A stretch of DNA of 64,000 nucleotides from an uncultured Clostridia bacterium (GCA_947630835.1 CANRIZ010000012.1:1-64000), one strand, 5' to 3'; positions 8,539 through 19,138 are shown, counted from the first letter of the stretch. Notes: generated by a model from the sequence alone, not told the origin. A program made the numbers and translations.

Positions 8539-9558
8539 TTAATCTATTTGATGTATCGTTTTAAAATCATAACCGCCGGCAAGTGTTTTTAGGTTTTTGA
8601 TTACCTTTATCGCCCCGCTTGCGGTGCTGTAAATCGGGTCCTTTGAAACCTTGGTGTTTATGCCCGTTTCCCTCTGCACAAGCTTATCCATACCGTAAAG
8701 CAGCGAGGTTCCGCCAGTAAGAGTGATGGAATTGTCGGAAATATCGCCTATAAGCTCGGGCGGCGTTTTCTCAATAACGGATTTAATACCGCTAATTATC
8801 TGCTCGACTTCCTCCCTTATGCAGTCGAAAATTTCCGTGGAAGTCACCTCGAACGAAATGGGCATATTGTCGCTTCCGCTTTTGCCGGAAACGAGCATGG
8901 CAAGCTCGCCCTCCCTGGGTACCGCGCCGCCAAGGCAAATTTTAATGCGCTCCGCCGTAAGCGGGCCTATCATAATATCCCTTGTTCTTTTAAGATATTT
9001 CTGTATCGCCTCGTCAATATTAATCCCGCCGGATTTTATTGTATTGGCAACGGCTATCCTGCCCATGGTTACAACGGAAACGTCAACCGAGCCGCCGCCC
9101 ATATTCACAAGCAGTCTGCCCGTAAGAGCGTGGCGCTCGAAGCCCAAGCCTATTGCGGAGGCAAGAGACTCCTCAAATAAGCATACCTTGCCGGCGCCCG
9201 ATGAGGTAAGAATATCAACCATAGTTCGCCTGTCAAGGTTTGTTGCGGCGCTGGGTACGGTAATAATGACGTTGGGTTTAAAAATCATATTGCCGCAAAT
9301 TTTTGAAATATAATACCTCAACAGCATCTGCGCCATTTTGTAGTTGGAAATTACGCCGTTTACCACGGGATGGACAACCTCTATATTACCCTCGGTTCTG
9401 CCCATAATCAAATACGCGTTATTGCCGAACGCAACGGGATAACCCGTTTCGCTGTCTATGGCTATTACGGTAGGTTCGTCGAGTATTATTCCTTTTTTCT
9501 CGTCAACTATGACAGTTGACGACGAACCCAAATCTATGCCTATGTTAAGTCCTATCAC
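8539..9558 (-). CDS. MreB/Mbl-like actin-family protein
   Basis: GIDLGSSSTVIVDEKKGIILDEPTVIAID, NMGGGSVDVSVVTMGRI, LTGGTSLLYGMDKLV. GTG start at 9558 preferred (upstream GGGAGG) over ORF-track start at 9600. Confidence 0.88.
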   Translation of the reverse strand: MIGLNIGIDLGSSSTVIVDEKKGIILDEPTVIAIDSETGYPVAFGNNAYLIMGRTEGNIEVVHPVVNGVISNYKMAQMLLRYYISKICGNMIFKPNVIITVPSAATNLDRRTMVDILTSSGAGKVCLFEESLASAIGLGFERHALTGRLLVNMGGGSVDVSVVTMGRIAVANTIKSGGINIDEAIQKYLKRTRDIMIGPLTAERIKICLGGAVPREGELAMLVSGKSGSDNMPISFEVTSTEIFDCIREEVEQIISGIKSVIEKTPPELIGDISDNSITLTGGTSLLYGMDKLVQRETGINTKVSKDPIYSTASGAIKVIKNLKTLAGGYDFKTIHQID

Positions 9559-9620
9559 CCGACTCGCCTCCCTCTCGGAAATTTTCTTATATTTTAACAC
9601 AAAACGGGTTTGTTGTAAAC

Positions 9621-9651
9621 AAAAAAAAGAAAGGATGCAGTAACTGCACCC
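9621..9651 (-). terminator. Terminator after tsf
   Basis: Minus strand GGGTGCAGTTACTGCATCCTTTCTTTTTTTTG. Confidence 0.75.
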
Positions 9652-9671
9652 TTTCGGTCAAAGCTTAAAGC

Positions 9672-10775
9672 TTATTTTACCATGCTTGCAATTTCGGCGG
9701 CGAAATCGTCCTGCTTCTTTTCAATTCCCTCGCCCTTTGCAAAACGCTCGAAGCCTTTGATTTTAATTTCTGCGCCGAGCGACTTAGCAACGGAATTTAC
9801 ATATGCGGCAACGGTGCCGTCAAAGAGATCCGAACGGACAAACGTCTGCTCCGAAAGGCAGGTTTCTTTAATTTGCTTAGCCATACGACCCTGAACAAGC
9901 CCGACAAAAATTTTGTTCTCGGAAATTTCGGCCTTATGAGAAACCGCAATTTCCGCAAGAGTGGCGTATGCCTCTTTTGAAATAAAGTTTGTAAAATTCT
10001 TTCTCTGCTTTTGATCAAGACCCTGATAAATATTTATATCTTCATCGGTCCATTTTTTATCGGAAACAGCTTCCGTAATAATATTGTTGAGAATCGGAAC
10101 GGGAAGCGAATCGGGCTTGTTAAGAGCGCTGTCAACGGTAATTGACTTCATCTTTGCAAGCTCTTCCTCCGGTATATCGTCCTTAACTAAATACTCGGGA
10201 CTCATAGCGGCAATCTGCATAGCTATATTTTTGCCCATTTCAACAAATTCGGGCTTTGCGGCGGTTGCGTCGTCGGTATCGAAGCCAACCATAACGCCTA
10301 CGGTACCGCCTGCGTGAATGTAGGTTACTATATGACCTTCCATACGGGCAAACCTGCGAACCTTCATATTCTCGCGAAGCGCAAGGAATACCTCCTGAAC
10401 CGCCTCTTCAACGGTATTTTCACTGCCCGCAGCCTTGGAAGCGAGAAGAGCCTCAAGGTCTGCCGGATTAGCCTCAACAACAGTCTTAGCAATTGTGTTT
10501 GCAAGGTTTACAAAGGGTTCGCCCTTTGCAACGAAGTCCGTTTCGCAGTTAATTTCAACAATAGCGCCGGCTTTGCCGTCATTGTAAGCGGCAACTGCGC
10601 CCTCGGCGGCAACTCTGCCCGCCTTTTTGGCAGCCGAAGCAAGACCTTTTTCTCTTAAAATTTCTACCGCTTTATCCATATCGCCGTCGGACTCCTGAAG
10701 AGCCTTTTTGCAATCCATCATACCTACGCCGGTCTTTTCACGAAGAGCCTGAACGTCCTTAGCTGTAAATGCCAT
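9672..10775 (-). CDS. tsf: Translation elongation factor Ts
   Basis: MAFTAKDVQALREKTGVGMMDCKKALQESDGDMDKAVEILREKG...; start set at internal ATG 10775 with upstream GGAGG. Confidence 0.97.
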   Translation of the reverse strand: MAFTAKDVQALREKTGVGMMDCKKALQESDGDMDKAVEILREKGLASAAKKAGRVAAEGAVAAYNDGKAGAIVEINCETDFVAKGEPFVNLANTIAKTVVEANPADLEALLASKAAGSENTVEEAVQEVFLALRENMKVRRFARMEGHIVTYIHAGGTVGVMVGFDTDDATAAKPEFVEMGKNIAMQIAAMSPEYLVKDDIPEEELAKMKSITVDSALNKPDSLPVPILNNIITEAVSDKKWTDEDINIYQGLDQKQRKNFTNFISKEAYATLAEIAVSHKAEISENKIFVGLVQGRMAKQIKETCLSEQTFVRSDLFDGTVAAYVNSVAKSLGAEIKIKGFERFAKGEGIEKKQDDFAAEIASMVK

Positions 10776-10843
10776 AATATATTCCTCCGTTTTTACTGAA
10801 TTTGCCCGTGCAAAAAATTGTACGGGCAATTAATTTTAATAAA

Positions 10844-11599
10844 TTATTCGGCCGCTGCCTCGTCAGCCTGTACGGCTTCCTGCTCCTGCGCCGAATCCTC
10901 GGCGGCCGCGCCCTGCATACCCTGTCTGCCTTCGATTACCGCGTCCGCCATAGCGCCGGCAATAAGCTTAACCGCGCGTATAGCGTCGTCGTTACCGGGG
11001 ATAACGTAGTCAATCTCGTCGGGGTCGCAGTTTGTATCTACAATAGCTATAATCGGAATACCGAGCTTCTTAGCCTCGGCTACCGCAATTCTCTCTTTTC
11101 TCGGGTCAACGATAAACATAGCGGCGGGCTGTTTTTTCATCTCGGTGATACCGCCCATATACTTTTCAAGCTTCTCGATTTCAAGTTCGAGCTTAGCAGC
11201 CTCTTTCTTTGTAAGCATTTCAAAGGTGCCGTCATCTCTCATACCCTGAAGCTGAGCGAGCCTTTTGATTCTTTTTTTGATGGTGTTGAAGTTCGTGAGC
11301 ATACCGCCGAGCCAACGCGCGTTAACGTAAGGCATACCGCAGCGGATAGCTTCCTCCTTAACGGAATCCTGAGCCTGCTTTTTGGTACCTACGAAAAGTA
11401 TTTCGTCGCCCTGCGCCGCGATATCGCGTACCGCCATATAAGCCTCTTCAAGCTTTTTAACGGTTTTCTGAAGGTCGATAATGTAAATACCGTTTCTTTC
11501 CGTGAAAATGTACTCGGCCATTTTCGGATTCCATCTTCTGGTCTGGTGACCGAAGTGAACGCCTGCTTCAAGCAGTTGTTTCATTGATACTACTGACAT
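10844..11599 (-). CDS. rpsB: 30S ribosomal protein S2
   Basis: [46 protein letters not shown]. Confidence 0.98.
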   Translation of the reverse strand: MSVVSMKQLLEAGVHFGHQTRRWNPKMAEYIFTERNGIYIIDLQKTVKKLEEAYMAVRDIAAQGDEILFVGTKKQAQDSVKEEAIRCGMPYVNARWLGGMLTNFNTIKKRIKRLAQLQGMRDDGTFEMLTKKEAAKLELEIEKLEKYMGGITEMKKQPAAMFIVDPRKERIAVAEAKKLGIPIIAIVDTNCDPDEIDYVIPGNDDAIRAVKLIAGAMADAVIEGRQGMQGAAAEDSAQEQEAVQADEAAAE

Positions 11600-11790
11600 A
11601 AAATTGTCCTCCTTATTTTATCCTCCACACGGTTCAGCTTACCGTAAGACATATAAAATGCAATTTTACGATAATCCCCGTATGTGCGAATTGCTTAGAA
11701 ATTATAGCATACAAAGGTTAAAAATGCAAGAAAAATTTTTATTTTTTCAACAGTGAAAACATAGACTCGTTTTTGCAAAACGGCAAAAGC

Positions 11791-11823
11791 AATCTCCGCA
11801 GAAAACAGTCTCCTGCGGAGATT
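11791..11823 (-). terminator. Hairpin terminator downstream of lipase-like gene
   Basis: AATCTCCGCAG...CTGCGGAGATT inverted repeat with T-rich minus-strand flank. Confidence 0.6.
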
Positions 11824-11845
11824 TACCGAAAAGCGTTAAAAACTT

Positions 11846-13924
11846 TTATTCCGCTTTATCCTTTTTGCGTTTTATTATGCAAGCGGACGCCGCAGCCAAA
11901 GAAACAGGTATAAGCGCAAAAGGCAATATGCCGAGTAATTGACCTCCGGTCTTAGGTATTTCCGCGTTTGACGGCGCAGAAGCCGCGTTATTATTATCGC
12001 CCGAATTCGCTTCGTTATTTGACGGCGCTTGTACGTCCGCCGTATTGCCGCCGCCGTTTTCCTCGGGAGTATCGCTCGGCGAGTCATTCGGCAAGTCGCT
12101 CGGTTGAACGGTTACTTCCTCCGTCTTCCCCAAATCCGTAACGTTATCGGAAACGGGAGCCGAGGTTATAAGATAGGCGTACTGCTTTGCGTTCTGCTGT
12201 GAAAGCGGGGTAAAAGTAAAGGTTTTGCTTCTCAACTGCGTTTGTCTGTTGTAAAGGGTGTATATTACGGTTATATCGAAGGTTCTTGAGCAATCGGAAA
12301 TCAAATGCTCGGGCAATTCGATAAGCCCGGTTTCCCCTGCGGCAAGCCGTTGAGAGGTATTCGGTTTTAATTCGAGTTCCGCGCCGTTTACCCTGATATC
12401 CCATACCGACATTTCGTATTGCGAAGAAAGGTTTTTAATCATCAGCTTTTTATCAGCGGCGCTGTGATAACCCGGAGAAGTTCCGTCAAAGCGGAGGTAA
12501 ATGCTGTCAACCGGATTTTGCGACGAATTAAACTGCGGGAATTTCGGGTCGGAGAATACGTCCTTTACGGTATCGGTACACAATAAAGTTCTCACAAGCT
12601 CTTTCGTATACGGGTCAAAGACGTACATACCGTGGAACTGACCGTTTACAAACCAGGTGTTGTCGGGAAGATACGCCGCGGAAGCGTCTATATTTCGCTC
12701 GGGAGATATGTGCATATGAGAGGGATCTCCGCAATTTGTGCCGAGCGCCGTATAGTTTACCGGGAAAGCGCTGTCAAACGGCGAACAGTATGCGCCGGAG
12801 GATAAATTCGCGTCGATAATATAATCCGAATTTTTATTTGAACCCGTGAGATTTTCATGCCCGTATTTTGTGATTACGGAAATGCTTGTGCCTGCGCGGC
12901 GAACGCTCTCCAAGCCATCGCTCATATGCGCCATTGCGTTATAATGGAATTCGTCGGATTTTTCTATGATTTTTGCGTTCGCGACGGGGTCAAGGCGTAA
13001 TTCCTTTGCCTCGTCATATACCGCAAGAGGGCAAAAATCCCAGATACTCGGAATGTTTTTGGCAATATCCACAAGATAGCGTTCGCAAAGCTCTGTAAGC
13101 ACGGCGTTTAAATTTTCAAAGCCTATATATTTTATAAGCCATTCAAATTCTTCCTCCGTGCCGTTTCCGAGTTCAACAAACTCCAAAATCGTTGCATAAT
13201 CGACGTTCAACGGAACTCCGAGCATCGGGTCGCCTACCATAGACGTTCCGCCTATAGCCGGGGAATCCAATACCGCCCTGCGGACGTCGCCCTTATATCC
13301 GTAATAGTACAAATATGTTGCGCCGCATTGACCGCCGTGGCTCAAGCCGAAAATATCGACCTGTTTTGAGCCGGTAAGCTCTTTAACCTGCCCAACGAAA
13401 TTGTCAATTTCCCTTGCGTAGTCGACCTGACCCTTGCGCCAGTCGTAATTGAATATAAAAACATTGTCAAAGCCGCGTTCAAAGCCTATCATATCGACAA
13501 GCTCTTTTTCCGCAACAAGATTGCTCTCGCCGTTTGAGATAAGCGTCGATACCCTCGCCTGCTCGGCATTGGTGATATGCGGAACAAGATTGTAGCGTGA
13601 GGTTCCGTCGGGATTACAGCTGATGGGCTCAAGCGTTTCCCGCAAAATGCCGCCGAGTATATCCACAAGCTCCGAGATATCGCCTTGGAAAACCCCGCCC
13701 GCCGTTCCGGCTATATCGGGTAAAGCCGAAACAATGCGTTCGCCTACCTTGGAAAAGTCCAAGCCCCAAACCTGCTCGCCTGTTTCGGCGTTGTCAAGCC
13801 TCGGACCGCTGTAGCCCTGTAGGATAATCAGCGGAGTTTTGTCAGTTTGCGCCGCAGAAGCATAAACGGCCGCGCAGGAAAAAGCAAGCAAAACGGATAG
13901 GAATACAGAAAGCATCTTTTTCAT
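11846..13924 (-). CDS. Surface-anchored LCAT-like lipase/esterase (alpha/beta hydrolase) with sortase signal
   Basis: Signal peptide; PLIILQGYSGPRL; nucleophile elbow GLSHGGQ; C-terminal IPKTGGQLLGILPFALIPVSLAAASACIIKRKKDKAE. Confidence 0.78.
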   Translation of the reverse strand: MKKMLSVFLSVLLAFSCAAVYASAAQTDKTPLIILQGYSGPRLDNAETGEQVWGLDFSKVGERIVSALPDIAGTAGGVFQGDISELVDILGGILRETLEPISCNPDGTSRYNLVPHITNAEQARVSTLISNGESNLVAEKELVDMIGFERGFDNVFIFNYDWRKGQVDYAREIDNFVGQVKELTGSKQVDIFGLSHGGQCGATYLYYYGYKGDVRRAVLDSPAIGGTSMVGDPMLGVPLNVDYATILEFVELGNGTEEEFEWLIKYIGFENLNAVLTELCERYLVDIAKNIPSIWDFCPLAVYDEAKELRLDPVANAKIIEKSDEFHYNAMAHMSDGLESVRRAGTSISVITKYGHENLTGSNKNSDYIIDANLSSGAYCSPFDSAFPVNYTALGTNCGDPSHMHISPERNIDASAAYLPDNTWFVNGQFHGMYVFDPYTKELVRTLLCTDTVKDVFSDPKFPQFNSSQNPVDSIYLRFDGTSPGYHSAADKKLMIKNLSSQYEMSVWDIRVNGAELELKPNTSQRLAAGETGLIELPEHLISDCSRTFDITVIYTLYNRQTQLRSKTFTFTPLSQQNAKQYAYLITSAPVSDNVTDLGKTEEVTVQPSDLPNDSPSDTPEENGGGNTADVQAPSNNEANSGDNNNAASAPSNAEIPKTGGQLLGILPFALIPVSLAAASACIIKRKKDKAE

Positions 13925-13969
13925 TTTAAAACGTCCCCCTTAAAAAATTAAACGCTTTTGTATATGTAT

Positions 13970-14410
13970 TTATTTGCCTTTGTCTTTTTGCTCCAAGGAA
14001 AATTTTATCAGCTTAAAAACGCTGTTAAATTCATTTATATCGTCTTCGGGTATTTCAATATATAAGTCGCTGTAGGTAAGCTTTTCCTGTATTCTGCGCA
14101 AATCGAAATTGTAAGTTTCGACAGCTCTTTTTAAATTGACTACGGTTTTCCTAATCATTAGACCGGAAAAAATCAAGAGATATATGCCTACTATCGACGT
14201 TATGGCAAGGAAAGCGTCCGCCACGGGAAAGCCCTGATTGAAAACGGGATACATCAAAACAAGAACGACGGCGACCGCTATGAGAACAAGCGCTTCCTTT
14301 AGATTTTTAATCCATCTGTTTGTAACGGTAAGCAGTTTGTCGCGCGCTATTTCCTTTAATGAAAAATAATCGAGTACGCTTTTAATTTGATAATTATCTA
14401 TACCGTCCAT
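13970..14410 (-). CDS. Hypothetical protein with two predicted TM segments
   Basis: 146 aa intact ORF in a colinear cluster; hydrophobic segments LVLIAVAVVLVLMYPVF and FLAITSIVGIYLLIFSGLMI. Confidence 0.6.
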   Translation of the reverse strand: MDGIDNYQIKSVLDYFSLKEIARDKLLTVTNRWIKNLKEALVLIAVAVVLVLMYPVFNQGFPVADAFLAITSIVGIYLLIFSGLMIRKTVVNLKRAVETYNFDLRRIQEKLTYSDLYIEIPEDDINEFNSVFKLIKFSLEQKDKGK

Positions 14411-14430
14411 ACCTTACCTGCCTTTATAAT

Positions 14431-14649
14431 TTATTCGTCGAATAATGAATTTTGCAATTTGTTTAAGACCTCTCTCTTTTTCTCGGTTTCCGCTTCGTCG
14501 ATAAAATAAGCTTTGTTTTCGTTTATAGCCAAAATGCAGCCCTCTTTAACGTTTTTCGGGAGCTTGTCAAGGCTTACTTGCAGGGTTTTGCCGTTACTCT
14601 CCAAAACGGCAAAGCCGTCTTCTATTCTGTCCACAGAATACTTTTCCAT
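14431..14649 (-). CDS. DUF3006 domain protein
   Basis: MEKYSVDRIEDGFAVLESNGKTLQVSLDKLPKNVKEG; family commonly sits beside ComEC-like MBL hydrolases, as here. Confidence 0.75.
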   Translation of the reverse strand: MEKYSVDRIEDGFAVLESNGKTLQVSLDKLPKNVKEGCILAINENKAYFIDEAETEKKREVLNKLQNSLFDE

Positions 14650-14654
14650 AAAAA

Positions 14655-15635
14655 CTACCTCTCCGTCACAACGGAAATTTCCTTTCCGTCGCTGACAACA
14701 ACAATATTTCCGTTGTTATCGGTTCTGAAGCACTCAATATTTCTCTGTTCAAGCCGTTCGAGTACCTCTTTGCTCGGATGATTGTATTTATTGTCCTTTC
14801 CGCAGCAGGCAACGGCAAGCTTTGGGCTGACGGCGTCAAGATACTTTGCGGTATTTGAGGTTTTACTGCCGTGATGTCCGAGCTTTAACACGTCCGCCTT
14901 CACTTTAAAGCCGTTTTGGAGTATATCGCCCTCCGACCGTGCCTCTGCGTCGCCCTGAAAGAGGAAGGAATTATCCCCGAAATAAGCTTTGATTACCACG
15001 GAGGTGTCGTTGAGCTCGTCGTAATCGTCGTTTGGAGCCAACACGACAAAGCCGAACGAGGGAAGCTCGTAAGCCGTTCCGGGCTTAGCCTGTATTATCT
15101 TTGCGTCACATTCCGACAAGGTTTCGAGCAATTCTTTGTATATGTCGTTTGTAGGCGTGTTTTTCTTTGTAAGCTTTGTCATTATTATGTTTTTCGGCTT
15201 GTATTTTTCAATAACTTCGGCGGCGCTTCCCATATGGTCCGCGTGCATATGCGTAATTATAAAGTAGTCTATTTCATTTACGTTCTGCGAATCAAGGTAA
15301 GAGGAAATGCTCTCGAAGCCGTCAACATCTCCCGCGTCAATCAAAACAACGTCGTCGCCGCATTTCAGCAATTCGCAGTCCGCCTGGCCTACGTCTATAA
15401 AATGGGCGTAAAACTTGCCCTCTTCCTCAACTATGTTTTGATTAACTTTAAGAGTTTTTGAAACGCCGCTCCAACCGTTATCGGAGCCGTATTTGACCGA
15501 CAGGCAAGCAATCAACGCCAAAACGGCTGTGATTACGGTTATTATACTCTTTTTCCCGAAACGGGATTTCTTTGGGACCAACTCCTCAAAGGGAATAAAG
15601 CCCTGCATATTGTCCGATTTCTTTTTTCTGCCCAT
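14655..15635 (-). CDS. ComEC/Rec2-like metallo-beta-lactamase fold hydrolase
   Basis: HFIDVGQADCELLKCGDDVVLIDAGD, THMHADHMG, LKLGHHGSKTS motifs; N-terminal TM. Confidence 0.9.
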   Translation of the reverse strand: MGRKKKSDNMQGFIPFEELVPKKSRFGKKSIITVITAVLALIACLSVKYGSDNGWSGVSKTLKVNQNIVEEEGKFYAHFIDVGQADCELLKCGDDVVLIDAGDVDGFESISSYLDSQNVNEIDYFIITHMHADHMGSAAEVIEKYKPKNIIMTKLTKKNTPTNDIYKELLETLSECDAKIIQAKPGTAYELPSFGFVVLAPNDDYDELNDTSVVIKAYFGDNSFLFQGDAEARSEGDILQNGFKVKADVLKLGHHGSKTSNTAKYLDAVSPKLAVACCGKDNKYNHPSKEVLERLEQRNIECFRTDNNGNIVVVSDGKEISVVTER

Positions 15636-15636
15636 A

Positions 15637-18147
15637 TTATTCAGTTTCCGAATCCAAGGTTATAACCGATTCTCCGGCGTCCGGCGCGCTCTGCGTTTCC
15701 TCCGCGGCGGCGCCCTGTGAAAGCGCATTCATCTCGTACCATTGCTGTTTTGTAACAAGCACCTTTCGCGGCTTACTGCCCTCGTAAGGCCCTACTATTC
15801 CCCTCTGCTCAAGCTCATCGACTATTCGCGCCGCGCGGGCGTAACCGAGCTTCAATTTCCTCTGCAAAAGGGTTGTGGAAGCCATTTGGTTTTCAACAAC
15901 TACCTCTATAGCCTTCGGCAGCATCTCGTCCGAATCGGAGTCGCCGGAATCCGAAGAAGAATCGGCGGTTCCTCCGTTTTTCTTCTTATCCATCGCCGCC
16001 TGACGTTCGATTTCGCGGATTACCTCGTCGTCATATGAGGTCTGCTCCTGTGACTTAATAAAATCAACTACCTTTTCTACTTCCTTATCCGAAAGGAAAC
16101 AGCCCTGTATTCTTACGGGTTTTGCGATACCGACGGGATAGAACAGCATATCGCCGTTTCCGAGCAGCTTTTCGGCTCCTACGGTGTCAATAATGGTTCT
16201 CGAGTCAATCTGCGAAGATGTTTTTAAGGTAAGACGGCTCGGAATATTCGCCTTTATAAGTCCGGTAATGACGTCAACGGACGGTCTTTGGGTTGCAATA
16301 ACAAGATGCATACCCGCCGCGCGTGCCATCTGCGCAAGACGGCAAATTGAATCCTCAACCTCATGCGGCGCCGCCATCATAAGGTCCGACAGCTCGTCTA
16401 TAAATATAACTATCTGCGGCATTCTTTCCTGCCCTATGCTTTCGCATATGCTGTTAAAGCCCTCAATGTCACGAACGTTGTTTTCCGAAAACATCTTATA
16501 GCGGCGGAGCATTTCGCCCACCGCCCACGCAAGAGCGCCCGAAGCCTTCCTCGGGTCGGAAACCACAGGTACCAAAAGATGCGGTATACCGTTATAGACG
16601 GTGAACTCAACCTGCTTGGGATCTATCATAAGGAGTTTTACTTCGTCGGGCTTCGCGTTATAAAGTATGGAAACAATCATGGAATTCATACATACCGATT
16701 TGCCCGAACCGGTAGTACCGGCAACAAGAAGATGGGGCATCTTTGCAAGGTCTGCGTACATACAGTCGCCCGCAATATCCTTGCCGAGAGCTACGTTTAA
16801 TTTCGATTTTGCCGACGCCTTTCTGTAAGCGTCCCTGTCAATCAATTCGCGCAAGGTAACGGTCGCCCTGTTTTTGTTGGGTACTTCTATACCGACCGCC
16901 GCTTTGTTTGGTATCGGCGCTTCTATCCTTACTCCGGAAGCCGCAAGATTGAGCGCAATATCGTCCGCAAGGTTTGTAATTCTGCTGATTTTTACGCCCG
17001 CGGCCGGCTGTATTTCATATCTCGTAACGGACGGGCCCCTGCTGATATCGACAATCCTTGTTTCAACACCGAAGCTTTTAAGGGTATCGACAAGCTTTTC
17101 GGCGTTCTGTTTAAGTTCGGATTCATAGCTGCCCGCCTTTGAATTTTTAGGCAGAGCGAGACAATCGAGAGCAGGTAAAACGTATTCTTTTTTCTGACCG
17201 TCATCCTCTGCGTCCGTTTCGCCGATTTCGGATTTCTCCGGCTTAGTATCGACGGTTTCCTCGATTTTTGCCTCGGCGGCGGGCGGATTGTTAAGGCTGT
17301 TAATTATATCGTCAAGCAAAACGGGCTTGGGGTTAAGAGGCTCCTGCGCCTTAATAAGCTCCGACTCCTGCACGGCCTCGCCGTCTTTTTTCTCCGGCAA
17401 AGCAAAATCTATTTGCTTCTTTACCCTGCGTTTTTTCGGCTCTTCGCGAGTTTCCTCCGCCTGAGCTTCGTCATCTTCGTCATAGGCATATTTATCCTGA
17501 ATATGCTCCTCGGTCATTTTACCCATTTTTTTAACGGGCTTTGCAACGCCGCTGAAAAGCTTAATAAGCGTAGTGCCGGTGACAAGCATAACCGCAAGGA
17601 AAATCAAAATCAATATTATTGCTATGGCGGGGACTTTTGAACTGCCCGTTATGAGCAAAATCAAGCCGCCGAGAATTGCGCCTATTGCTCCGCTTCCGAA
17701 AACCGAACCGTCTGCGGAGAATTCCGTGTAGGCATAAGCTATGTCGCCAAAAAAATCGACCTCACCCGAAAAGCCGAAAATATGTATGGCGCTGCTTATA
17801 AGGACGGTTAAAAAAGCGGATTCAACCACCTTAAAGCCGACCTTTGTATCGGTCTTGCCCAAAGCCGCCATTATCGCTATATAAATCAATATAAGCGGCC
17901 AAATATACGCCGTAAAGCCGAACACACCGAAAAGCAGACTTCTTAAAAATCCCCATACCGCCTCACCGGGTATAAAAGCAAGGCACAAAAGCAACAGAGA
18001 AACGCTGAAAAGTATAACAGCATAAATCTGCCCGCTGCCGGATTTATCGGGAGCTTTGCCCTTCCCGTTCCTTTTTGAATCAGAGCTTTGGGAAGTCTTT
18101 TTCCCGTTTCTTTGATTTGCCTGAGTTCCCTTTTTAGGAGCTGCCAT
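15637..18147 (-). CDS. ftsK: DNA translocase FtsK/SpoIIIE
   Basis: N-terminal TM region, Walker A VAGTTGSGKSVCMN, IDELSDLMM, C-terminal gamma winged helix LQRKLKLGYARAARIVDELEQRGIVGP. Confidence 0.95.
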   Translation of the reverse strand: MAAPKKGTQANQRNGKKTSQSSDSKRNGKGKAPDKSGSGQIYAVILFSVSLLLLCLAFIPGEAVWGFLRSLLFGVFGFTAYIWPLILIYIAIMAALGKTDTKVGFKVVESAFLTVLISSAIHIFGFSGEVDFFGDIAYAYTEFSADGSVFGSGAIGAILGGLILLITGSSKVPAIAIILILIFLAVMLVTGTTLIKLFSGVAKPVKKMGKMTEEHIQDKYAYDEDDEAQAEETREEPKKRRVKKQIDFALPEKKDGEAVQESELIKAQEPLNPKPVLLDDIINSLNNPPAAEAKIEETVDTKPEKSEIGETDAEDDGQKKEYVLPALDCLALPKNSKAGSYESELKQNAEKLVDTLKSFGVETRIVDISRGPSVTRYEIQPAAGVKISRITNLADDIALNLAASGVRIEAPIPNKAAVGIEVPNKNRATVTLRELIDRDAYRKASAKSKLNVALGKDIAGDCMYADLAKMPHLLVAGTTGSGKSVCMNSMIVSILYNAKPDEVKLLMIDPKQVEFTVYNGIPHLLVPVVSDPRKASGALAWAVGEMLRRYKMFSENNVRDIEGFNSICESIGQERMPQIVIFIDELSDLMMAAPHEVEDSICRLAQMARAAGMHLVIATQRPSVDVITGLIKANIPSRLTLKTSSQIDSRTIIDTVGAEKLLGNGDMLFYPVGIAKPVRIQGCFLSDKEVEKVVDFIKSQEQTSYDDEVIREIERQAAMDKKKNGGTADSSSDSGDSDSDEMLPKAIEVVVENQMASTTLLQRKLKLGYARAARIVDELEQRGIVGPYEGSKPRKVLVTKQQWYEMNALSQGAAAEETQSAPDAGESVITLDSETE

Positions 18148-18168
18148 TTAATAACCTCCGAAAATATT

Positions 18169-18921
18169 TCAATTTTTCCGTGTAATCTCGGTATATAGAT
18201 AGTCCAATGCGTCGGAAAGCCCGCCCAATTTGTCTATAAGGCCCTCGTTTACGGCATTTTCGCCGTCAAGTACCGTTCCTACGTCCATAATAAGCTCCCC
18301 GGTATCCATCATAAGCTCCCTGAAGCGTTCGGACGTCATATTGGAATTTGACGAAACGAAGCGGACTATACGTTCCTGCATTTTATCAAAATACGAAAGA
18401 GTCTGCGGCACGCCGATAACCGTTCCGTTCATTCTGACGGGATGTATCGTCATGGTTGCCGACGGCACGATAAAGGATTTATGAGCCGCAACGGCAAGCG
18501 GCACGCCTATGGAATGTCCCCCGCCAAGCACAAGCGAGGCTACGGGAGTTTTCATTCCGCTTATAAGCTCGGCTATGGCAAGCCCCGCTTCGATATCCCC
18601 GCCGACGGTGTTGAGAATTATCAGCAAGCCCTCGATTTCATCGCTTTCCTCAACCGCCACAAGCTGAGGTATTACCTGCTCGTATTTGGTGGTTTTATTC
18701 TGCGCGGGCAGTATATAATGCCCTTCTATTTGACCTATAATTGTAAGGCAATGTATATAGTGACCGTTTTTTGCTATAGTTGCGCTTCCCGCTTGGAGCT
18801 GCCCGTCTTCCTTTATGATGTTGGCGGAAATAATTTCCCCTTCGCTCTCCTGCTCCTCGGATATTTCGCTGGGTAAGCTTCCGGGAAAATCCGCCGACAG
18901 CTCGGACTTATTTTCGTTCAT
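18169..18921 (-). CDS. tepA: ClpP-like protease, TepA family
   Basis: ClpP-like core [41 protein letters not shown]...ATMTIHPVR; located next to ftsK/spoIIIE as in Bacillus. Confidence 0.82.
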   Translation of the reverse strand: MNENKSELSADFPGSLPSEISEEQESEGEIISANIIKEDGQLQAGSATIAKNGHYIHCLTIIGQIEGHYILPAQNKTTKYEQVIPQLVAVEESDEIEGLLIILNTVGGDIEAGLAIAELISGMKTPVASLVLGGGHSIGVPLAVAAHKSFIVPSATMTIHPVRMNGTVIGVPQTLSYFDKMQERIVRFVSSNSNMTSERFRELMMDTGELIMDVGTVLDGENAVNEGLIDKLGGLSDALDYLYTEITRKN

Positions 18922-19086
18922 AATGCAAATACCTCTTTATTTGTTTTGACAATTAAATTATTGCCTGAAAACAAATGAATATTTGCATTCCAATATATTG
19001 TAGCATAAACTTGAAAATATATCAACAAATTGTTATGCGGAATTTTAATATATTTAATGTATTCTTACAATATATTGCAATATCAA

Positions 19087-19115
19087 TTGACAAATTATTG
19101 ACAATGGATTAAAAT
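19087..19115 (+). promoter_or_regulatory. Promoter of acn-icd-rex
   Basis: TTGACA (19087-19092), 17-nt spacer, TAAAAT (19110-19115). Confidence 0.7.
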
Positions 19116-19119
19116 AACT

Positions 19120-19138
19120 TTGTTAAAAAAGTTAACAA
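19120..19138 (+). promoter_or_regulatory. Putative Rex operator
   Basis: TTGTTAA-aaaag-TTAACAA inverted repeat just downstream of the -10; operon contains rex. Confidence 0.6.

Noticed and set aside
10802-11587. 261-aa ORF on + strand
   Set aside because: Antisense to rpsB; a by-product of codon bias.
11600-11720. rpsB 5' leader as a possible ribosomal-protein autoregulatory structure
   Set aside because: A plausible -10 (TATAAT, minus strand near 11701-11706) and some pairing potential exist, but I could not match a defined leader family.
14916-15461. 181-aa ORF on + strand
   Set aside because: Antisense to the ComEC-like MBL hydrolase gene; no recognisable domain.
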